Positions 58,900 to 64,000 of a stretch of DNA of 64,000 nt are shown piece after piece. Within the stretch, counting starts at the first letter, position 1. The number at the start of each line of letters is the position of its first letter. This DNA comes from DASSFZ01 sp035292585 (GTDB taxonomy: Bacteria > Chloroflexota > Anaerolineae > Fen-1058), in the NCBI GenBank assembly GCA_035292585.1, contig DATDPU010000004.1, positions 14,298 through 78,297 on the forward strand. Direction: 5' to 3'. Position numbers and translations under genes: made by a program. The notes below the pieces were generated by a model that did no database searches, had not been told where the DNA came from, and saw only the letters and a list, made by a program, of their open reading frames with translations.

Positions 58900-59802
58900 A
58901 TGGTTCACGTTACGGTTCCCGCATCTACCGCTAACCTTGGGCCGGGCTTCGACTGCCTCGGGCTGGCGCTCGGGCTGCACAACACGCTCGTGATGACGGC
59001 GCTTGACGACGGTTTCGAGTTGAGCATCGCGGGTGAAGGCGCCGATCGGCTGAGGAAAGATCGAGATAACCTGATCGTCCGCGCCGCCGAGACGCTGTGG
59101 CAACACGTCGGGCGCAGACCGGCCGGTCTGAAGATCGAAGCTGTCAATCGGATTCCGCCGGGGATGGGATTGGGGTCGAGCGCCGCCGCGATCGTGAGCG
59201 GGTTGGTCGCGGCGAATGCGCTGGTGGGCAAGCCGCTCGCGAAGCGAGAGCTGCTGCAACTCGCCGCGCGAATCGAAGGGCACGCGGATAACGTGGCGGC
59301 GGCGCTGTTCGGTGGGCTGACGTTGGTGAGCGCACACGCCGAGGATATCCTCGTCGATGCGCTGGCCGTGCCGCCGCTCCAGGTGGTGATCGCCGCGCCC
59401 GGCGTGCGGCTCTCGACGCGCGAGGCGCGCGCCGCATTGCCCACGCACGTGTCTCGCGCCGATGCCGTGTTCAACATCGGGCGGGCGCTGTTCGTCGTGC
59501 GCGCTTTGCAGTCGGGCAATTACGATCTGCTGAACCGGGCGATGGCGGATCGTTTGCACGAGCCGCATCGGCGCAAGTTGATCCCCGGCTTCGACGCCGT
59601 CGAACGAGCGGCGCGCGCGGCGGGTGCGGTCGCGGTGGCGTTATCGGGCGCAGGCCCAAGCCTGGCCGCGTTCGCGCCCGACAGGCAAGCCGAAATCGCG
59701 AGTGCAATGAGAGCGGCGTTTGAGGCCAGCGGTGTGACGTGCCGGACGTTTGTGCTGGCGGTGGATCAGCAAGGCGCGTCACTCGAGCGCCGGGCGCCTT
59801 AG
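58900..59802 (+). CDS. thrB: Homoserine kinase
   Basis: GHMP kinase that phosphorylates homoserine before ThrC. 300 aa from ATG 58900. VTVPASTANLGPGFDCLG is the N-terminal signature, PPGMGLGSSAAAIVSG (about 86-101) the ATP loop, and AVALSGAGPSLAAF the third motif. The longer frame to 58762 consists of simple repeat and is rejected. It follows thrC2 directly. Downstream hairpin at 59801 could terminate transcription. Confidence 0.94.
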   Translation: MVHVTVPASTANLGPGFDCLGLALGLHNTLVMTALDDGFELSIAGEGADRLRKDRDNLIVRAAETLWQHVGRRPAGLKIEAVNRIPPGMGLGSSAAAIVSGLVAANALVGKPLAKRELLQLAARIEGHADNVAAALFGGLTLVSAHAEDILVDALAVPPLQVVIAAPGVRLSTREARAALPTHVSRADAVFNIGRALFVVRALQSGNYDLLNRAMADRLHEPHRRKLIPGFDAVERAARAAGAVAVALSGAGPSLAAFAPDRQAEIASAMRAAFEASGVTCRTFVLAVDQQGASLERRAP

Positions 59803-59833
59803 AAACCAGGTTTCTCGAAGAAACCTGGTTTCT
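59801..59833 (+). terminator. Palindromic repeat after thrB
   Basis: AGAAACCAGGTTTCT / AGAAACCTGGTTTCT with a 3-nt loop, same family as 23831-24092; each arm is also palindromic. It sits at the thrB stop and may terminate. Confidence 0.5.
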
Positions 59834-59840
59834 GTACAAC

Positions 59841-60380
59841 TCAGATCTCCCGCGCCATCAGCAGCTCGTCGTAGTAGACGCCATCGGAGTAGATGACTTG
59901 CGGTTCGACGCCGTACACGCGAAGACCGCAGCGGGTATAACAGCGAATCGCACTCGTGTTCGTCGTCACGACAGCCAGTTTGACCAGGCGCACCCCCCGC
60001 GTCCGCGCCCACGCGATGCACGTCTCAATCAACGCCTCGGCCAGATGTAGACCCCGCCAGTCCGGCCGAACATAGACGCCCCAGATCATGCCATTGTGCG
60101 CCATCTTCGGCGCATATCCCTGGCGTAAACCGGTCATGCCGACCAGCGTCTCGCCGTCAACCGCAACCTGAAGCGTCTGATCGCGATCGCTCGCGCGCGC
60201 GCGAACCCAGTCGATCCAATACGTCATCGGCTGGTTGAGCTGCGTCGCGTAGTCCGCGCCGAACGCGGTGGGATGCAGCTGCAGGGACTCCAGGCGCAAA
60301 TCGCGCGCAGCGGCCGTATCCGCTTCGGTTACCGCACGGATCGTGATCGGGCCACGGGAGGTTGTGAGGAGAATCCCCAT
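59841..60380 (-). CDS. GNAT-family N-acetyltransferase
   Basis: 179 aa. GNAT fold: RAVTEADTAAARDLRLESL at the N-terminus, acetyl-CoA loop region MIWGVYVRPDWRGLHLAEALIE and NTSAIRCYTRCGLRVYG. The V-x-P-x-x-R-G-x-x-x-G motif is R-G-L-H-L, so the last Gly is replaced. Substrate unknown. No clear promoter of its own; 43 nt downstream of the second GNAT gene, so an operon. Confidence 0.85.
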   Translation of the reverse strand: MGILLTTSRGPITIRAVTEADTAAARDLRLESLQLHPTAFGADYATQLNQPMTYWIDWVRARASDRDQTLQVAVDGETLVGMTGLRQGYAPKMAHNGMIWGVYVRPDWRGLHLAEALIETCIAWARTRGVRLVKLAVVTTNTSAIRCYTRCGLRVYGVEPQVIYSDGVYYDELLMAREI

Positions 60381-60423
60381 CGTTCTACTCGGCAGTCGAT
60401 TTGCTTGACACCTTCGCGCCCGG

Positions 60424-60921
60424 TTAGGTCGAGCCAGACCAACGCTTGATCAGCGTCAACGCTGCGTCGCTCTTCCCGATCTCCTCAAACCCCAAACGCT
60501 GGTACAACCGTAACGCGGGATTGCCCCGCGCCACGCTGAGGCTGACGGCCGAATAGCGCGACGCCGCTAGATCGAGCAGCCGGACAAGCAGCGCACTGCC
60601 GATCCCGCGCCCGCGATACTCCGGCAACATCGCAATCGATAGTTCGGGCGTGGCGTCGTCCACGTAACCGAAGCCCCGATTCTCGGCCGTCATTAATCGC
60701 AGCCAGGTTGCCCCGATCGGCTGGCGGCGATTCTGCTCGACCGCCATGAAGCCGGTATCGTCGGGCCGGCCCCAGCCTTCGACATAGCGGCGCAGCTCGG
60801 GGCGGTTCACGATGTCACGCGGGAATGGCGTGCCGCCCGGTGGAACGTGGAGCGCCTGATACAGCATTTCCCACACGAAGGGCTTATCCGCAGGCGCGAG
60901 GGGTCGGATGAGATAGTCCAT
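60424..60921 (-). CDS. GNAT-family N-acetyltransferase
   Basis: 165 aa. N-terminal IRPLAPADKPFVWEML, acetyl-CoA motif LSIAMLPEYRGRGIGSALLVRL (Q/R-G-x-G-I-G form intact) and NPALRLYQRLGFEEIG. Typical stand-alone small acetyltransferase. Substrate unknown. Start ATG 60921. Confidence 0.88.
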   Translation of the reverse strand: MDYLIRPLAPADKPFVWEMLYQALHVPPGGTPFPRDIVNRPELRRYVEGWGRPDDTGFMAVEQNRRQPIGATWLRLMTAENRGFGYVDDATPELSIAMLPEYRGRGIGSALLVRLLDLAASRYSAVSLSVARGNPALRLYQRLGFEEIGKSDAALTLIKRWSGST

Positions 60922-61026
60922 ACGGTATGGTCAACCTCCCGACCGCTCTCGCAGCGACCTTCGCCGAACACACCTGCGCCTGACCAAACAAAATCCGGTG
61001 CGAGTCGCACACCCGCACCGGTTGTT

Positions 61027-61626
61027 CTACATCTCGCGCCGACCCTCAAGCGCACGGGCCAGCGTCACTTCGTCGGCGTACTCCAGGTCCCCGCCGACCG
61101 GCAACCCCCGCGCCAGCCGTGTCACGCGCGCCCCCGATCCGGCCAGCTTCTTCTGGATGTACATCGCGGTGTTCTCGCCTTCCAGGCTGGGGTTCGTCGC
61201 CAGGATCACCTCGCGGACAGGACCGGCGGCCACCCGGTCGAGCAACTCGCGGATACGCAAATCGTCCGGCCCGATCCCTTCCATTGGCGAGATCGCGCCG
61301 TGCAGCACGTGATAGCGCCCCTGATACTCGCGCGTGCGCTCGATCGCCTGCACGTCGAGCGGCTCCTCGACTACGCAGATCACTCCGGCATCGCGCGCCT
61401 CGCTCGTGCAGATCGCGCACGGGTTCGTATCGGCGATGTTGAAGCACGTCGCGCAGAACACCGTGCCCGTCTTCAGATCGCGCAACGCCTCGGCCAACAC
61501 ATCGGCCTTGCTCGTCGTGTCCTTCAAGAGATAATAGGTCAGGCGCGAAGCGGTCTTCGGCCCGATGCCCGGCAGCTGCGCAAAAGCTTCGACCAGTTGG
61601 GTAACTGCTTTAGGAATAGTGTCCAT
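61027..61626 (-). CDS. recR: Recombination mediator RecR
   Basis: 199 aa. N-terminal HhH LPGIGPKTASRL, C4 zinc finger CATCFNIADTNPCAIC (about 57-72), and Toprim domain ICVVEEPLDVQAIERT ... HVLHGAISPMEGIGPDDLRI and LATNPSLEGENTAMYI. Part of the RecFOR pathway for single-strand gap repair. Downstream of dnaX and ebfC in the usual order, though ebfC and recR are 87 nt apart. Confidence 0.96.
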   Translation of the reverse strand: MDTIPKAVTQLVEAFAQLPGIGPKTASRLTYYLLKDTTSKADVLAEALRDLKTGTVFCATCFNIADTNPCAICTSEARDAGVICVVEEPLDVQAIERTREYQGRYHVLHGAISPMEGIGPDDLRIRELLDRVAAGPVREVILATNPSLEGENTAMYIQKKLAGSGARVTRLARGLPVGGDLEYADEVTLARALEGRREM

Positions 61627-61713
61627 ATCAGAGATCGCGTATTGCGTATGGTGGATAACGTATCGCCGGCTTTCGTCGTCTGCGCTAAGCCATCCGCGAT
61701 AAGCGCTTTACTG

Positions 61714-62055
61714 TCAACGCAATGGCGGCAGACCCAAGCCGCCGGTCAGGCCTTGCAACTTCTCCGCCGCATGCAACTGCGACCGCTCGATCGCTTCGTT
61801 GACCGCGGCGACGATCAGGTCTTGCAGCATTTCCAGGTCGTTCGGATCCACCACGTCCGGCGACAGCTTGATCGACTTGATGCGCTGCTGGCCGGTGACC
61901 ACGATCGTGATCGCGCCCCCGCCCGCCGTCACTTCCAGCGTTTCGTCGGCCAGCGCCTCCTGCGTTTTGACCATTTCTTCTTGCAGCTTCTGCAGCTGGG
62001 CCATCATATTGCCGCCACCGCCCATCGGCGGTCGAAAGCCACCTTTTTTGCTCAC
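61714..62055 (-). CDS. ebfC: YbaB/EbfC nucleoid-associated protein
   Basis: 113 aa from GTG 62055 with AGGAGGA upstream. Core MMAQLQKLQEEMVKTQEALADETLEVTAGGGAITIVVTGQQRIKSIKLSPDVV; the C-terminal ending AAEKLQGLTGGLGLPPL. Small dimeric DNA-binding protein, typically encoded between dnaX and recR as here. Its gene lies 163 nt from dnaX with a palindromic repeat in the gap. Confidence 0.93.
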   Translation of the reverse strand: MSKKGGFRPPMGGGGNMMAQLQKLQEEMVKTQEALADETLEVTAGGGAITIVVTGQQRIKSIKLSPDVVDPNDLEMLQDLIVAAVNEAIERSQLHAAEKLQGLTGGLGLPPLR

Positions 62056-62148
62056 ACGATCCTCCTATCTTCGCGTATCACCTGTCGCGTATTGCTAATT
62101 GCTTATCGCTTATCGAGAGCGTACAGTGCCCACACCCATTCAAGAACT

Positions 62149-62191
62149 TGCTCATGGCCCGCGCCAACCACCAGGGCGCGGTGGGAGAGCA
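62149..62191. repeat. Palindromic intergenic repeat (third member)
   Basis: TGCTC ... GAGCA ends around GCCCGCGCC..GGCGCGGTGGG; shares GGTGGGAGAGCA with the repeat at 871-926. In the dnaX-ebfC gap. Confidence 0.55.
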
Positions 62192-62218
62192 TTTTCAAAC
62201 AGTCGTTTACTCACCGGC

Positions 62219-63793
62219 TCAAGCGTCCGTCACGGGCCGCACCTGCGCGCCGAGTCGTTTGGCCTCCTGCACCACCGGGTCGTTATCGACGACGCAGCGC
62301 GTGCGAACCGGCTTGCCGACGATCTCGCTAATCACATCCTCGACCAGGGACTTGTCTTTGCCCTTTTCAAACTTATCACACAACATCTGCGATGGCCACT
62401 GCAAGACCAGCGCATTGCCCTCGACGGTTACCAGCTGACACGAATTCATCAAGCCCCACGTCTGCACGCTGCGCGTCCGGAGTGAAGCTAATACGGCCGG
62501 CCACTTGGCCGAGACTTCATCCAGCGTCAGGTTGGCGACGGGGCCATTCGCCGGCGTCGGGGTTGACGCCGGAGGTTTCTTGGGCGCTCCCGGTTGAACA
62601 TTCGCGGATCGTTTTGACGGGGCCGCTTGGGCGGCGGGCGGATCAGCCGACCGGGAGCTGGCCGGGGATTGCGCTCCACTCGACGCTGCTGCTTGAGAGC
62701 GCGGCGCAACCGGCGCCAGTTGATTGAGCGCGTCGATATACGCCAGTTCGAGCGGCAGCTGCGGTTGCCAGCCGGTCTTCAATTCTGACGCGGCCTGATT
62801 GAACAGCTTGGTCGCGCGGACGAGCCGATCCAGATCGAGCCGGCCCGCCTGCTCCTCCATGCGCGCCCGCTGCTCGCTCGATGCGCCGAGCTGCGATCCT
62901 TCGCCGAGTTTGATCAACAACAGCCCGCGCAGATACTCGACGATCTGCCGCGCCAGCTGGCGCGCATCCGCGCCCGCATCGACCGCGGCATTGATGGCCT
63001 CCAACCCTTGGGCCGCGTCGCCCGCCGCCAGCGCATCGGCCAGCGCGCTCACCCGTTCGAGCGCGCCCGCGCCTAACACCTCTTGCGCCCGCTCGATGGT
63101 GATGATCGCGCCGCCGGCGGCCAGTTGATCGAGCAGGCTGATCGCATCGCGCATGGAGCCGGTCGCCTGGCGCGCCACCAGCGCCAGCGCAGCCGGATCG
63201 GCTTGCAGGCCCTCGGCCTCGACCAGCCGCTGCAACCGCGACACCAGCTCGTCCAGCGTGAAGCGTCGAAACGCAAACGGCTGGCAGCGCGAGACGATGG
63301 TGACCGGCACTTTCTGCGGATCGGTCGTCGCCAGGATGAAGATCGCGTGCGGCGGCGGCTCCTCCAACGTCTTGAGCAGCGCGTTGAAGGCCGGCTCGGT
63401 CAGCATGTGCACTTCGTCGATGATGTAGACTTTGTAGCGCGCCTCGCCCGGCGAAAAGTTGATCTTGTCGCGCAAGTCGCGGATTTCGTCGATGCCGCGA
63501 TTCGACGCGGCGTCAAGTTCGATCAGGTCGAGCAGCCGGCCTTCGGTGATGGCCGTACAGATCGCGCAGGTATCGTCGGGGCGCTGCGCGAGATCGGGAT
63601 TCAGGCAGTTGACGGCTTTGGCCAACAGGCGCGCCAGCGTCGTCTTGCCCGTACCGCGCGGACCGGAGAAGAGATAAGCGTGCGCCACGCGGCCGGAGAC
63701 GATCGCATTTCGGATCGTCTGCACGACGTGCTCTTGCCCCACCACGTCTTCAAACGTTTGGGGCCGCCACTTGCGATACAAGGCTTGCGCCAT
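62219..63793 (-). CDS. dnaX: DNA polymerase III subunit gamma/tau
   Basis: Clamp-loader ATPase. 524 aa from ATG 63793 (AGGAGA 5 nt upstream). Walker A GPRGTGKTTLARLL, zinc-binding CLNPDLAQRPDDTCAICTA, DEAD-type box IIDEVHML, sensor TIVSRCQPFAF (arginine finger SRC), then a helical collar region, a Pro/Ala-rich linker and a short tau-type C-terminal domain (NLTLDEVSAKWPAVLASLR). First gene of the dnaX-ebfC-recR cluster. No slippery A-tract for a gamma frameshift was seen. Confidence 0.96.
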   Translation of the reverse strand: MAQALYRKWRPQTFEDVVGQEHVVQTIRNAIVSGRVAHAYLFSGPRGTGKTTLARLLAKAVNCLNPDLAQRPDDTCAICTAITEGRLLDLIELDAASNRGIDEIRDLRDKINFSPGEARYKVYIIDEVHMLTEPAFNALLKTLEEPPPHAIFILATTDPQKVPVTIVSRCQPFAFRRFTLDELVSRLQRLVEAEGLQADPAALALVARQATGSMRDAISLLDQLAAGGAIITIERAQEVLGAGALERVSALADALAAGDAAQGLEAINAAVDAGADARQLARQIVEYLRGLLLIKLGEGSQLGASSEQRARMEEQAGRLDLDRLVRATKLFNQAASELKTGWQPQLPLELAYIDALNQLAPVAPRSQAAASSGAQSPASSRSADPPAAQAAPSKRSANVQPGAPKKPPASTPTPANGPVANLTLDEVSAKWPAVLASLRTRSVQTWGLMNSCQLVTVEGNALVLQWPSQMLCDKFEKGKDKSLVEDVISEIVGKPVRTRCVVDNDPVVQEAKRLGAQVRPVTDA

Positions 63794-63868
63794 TCGATCT
63801 CCTGTGAGTGCAAGAAGTGTAACACGGTAAACAGGCGGCGGCAAGTAAGGAGATTAGAAAGGGCGCAT

Positions 63869-63896
63869 TTCACATTGGGGGCGAATCTGGGATAAT
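63869..63896 (+). promoter_or_regulatory. Possible promoter of the right-edge gene
   Basis: TTCACA (63869-63874), 16-nt spacer, GATAAT (63891-63896). Confidence 0.4.
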
Positions 63897-63929
63897 GCGG
63901 AACAGCCCATTCTGCGAGGAGATAGACCC

Positions 63930-64000
63930 ATGAGACGCCCCCGCGCCGAACTGAAAGCCGACTTGACAAAGTTGGCGGATGACGTGATCGACGAACTGCT
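63930..64000 (+). CDS. Unidentified gene, 5' end only
   Basis: ATG 63930 with GAGGAGA 8 nt upstream opens a frame that continues to the window edge: MRRPRAELKADLTKLADD and six further residues. Only 23 codons are visible. The charged, helical start gives no family. Confidence 0.6.
   Translation, partial: MRRPRAELKADLTKLADDVIDEL

Noticed and set aside
1..64000. tRNA, rRNA or tmRNA genes
   Set aside because: No cloverleaf with a TTCGA loop was found in any intergenic gap and no rRNA signature was seen by reading; a tRNAscan/Infernal run would settle it.

Overview
The window looks like a chromosomal piece of a high-GC bacterium of the Chloroflexota (Anaerolineae-like). The grounds are indirect: many secreted proteins with Thr/Pro linkers, two exported proteins ending in a Tyr-Leu-Pro...Lys/Arg tail, a CpXC zinc protein near FHA and Ser/Thr-kinase genes, an MptA-type FolE2, and many short palindromic intergenic repeats of the kind common in that phylum. 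No rRNA, tRNA, prophage, complete insertion sequence or CRISPR array was seen.

Layout. 0-4 kb is housekeeping: the 5' part of alr diverges from tgt, then a small unknown gene and asnS. 4-13 kb is an accessory block read leftwards. A PhoB-type response regulator and a sensor kinase (apparent frameshift) head an operon ending in a secreted glycosidase-like protein. Next come a secreted protein, a lipid-anchored or membrane-anchored protein, an internally duplicated membrane protein, another secreted protein and three paralogous exported proteins, one cut short by an 85-bp palindromic insertion. Two promoters in this block carry 3 and 5 direct repeats with an exact 11-bp period, the pattern bound by PhoB/OmpR-type regulators, so a TCS-controlled envelope regulon is a reasonable hypothesis. 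A DUF6883/DUF4926 pair follows.

13.7-24 kb holds a 1425-aa YfhO-like::Wzx-flippase fusion with a polyprenol-phosphate glycosyltransferase, a receiver protein with a degenerate GGDEF domain, a V4R protein, a GAF-PAS histidine kinase and a CpXC protein. 24-32 kb has a divergent FHA-winged-helix regulator and Ser/Thr kinase, a GH3-like exported protein lacking expected catalytic residues, a patatin and a secreted S33 peptidase-like lipoprotein. 32-38.7 kb has an ABC-F gene behind a convincing ribosome-mediated attenuator, a four-helix-bundle protein, a PilB-like::GAF::SpoIIE-phosphatase fusion, an acylphosphatase and a FecR-like protein.

38.8-48 kb: M23 peptidase, radC, a zinc-ribbon membrane protein, DegV-pyk, thrC, cdd, yjbQ and a secreted GH5 cellulase. 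48-56 kb: a pterin/folate pair (PTPS plus a FolK::FolE2 fusion), then an exported three-gene operon (SdrD-B adhesin-like protein, gingipain-like C25 peptidase, LPESG-anchored stalk protein). 56-64 kb: MFS transporter, thrC2-thrB, two GNATs, dnaX-ebfC-recR read leftwards, and the start of an unidentified gene at the right edge.

Gene regulation shows two themes: several promoters place the -10 box exactly 7 nt before ATG, implying leaderless mRNAs, and short simple or palindromic repeats fill intergenic gaps and have entered several genes in frame.
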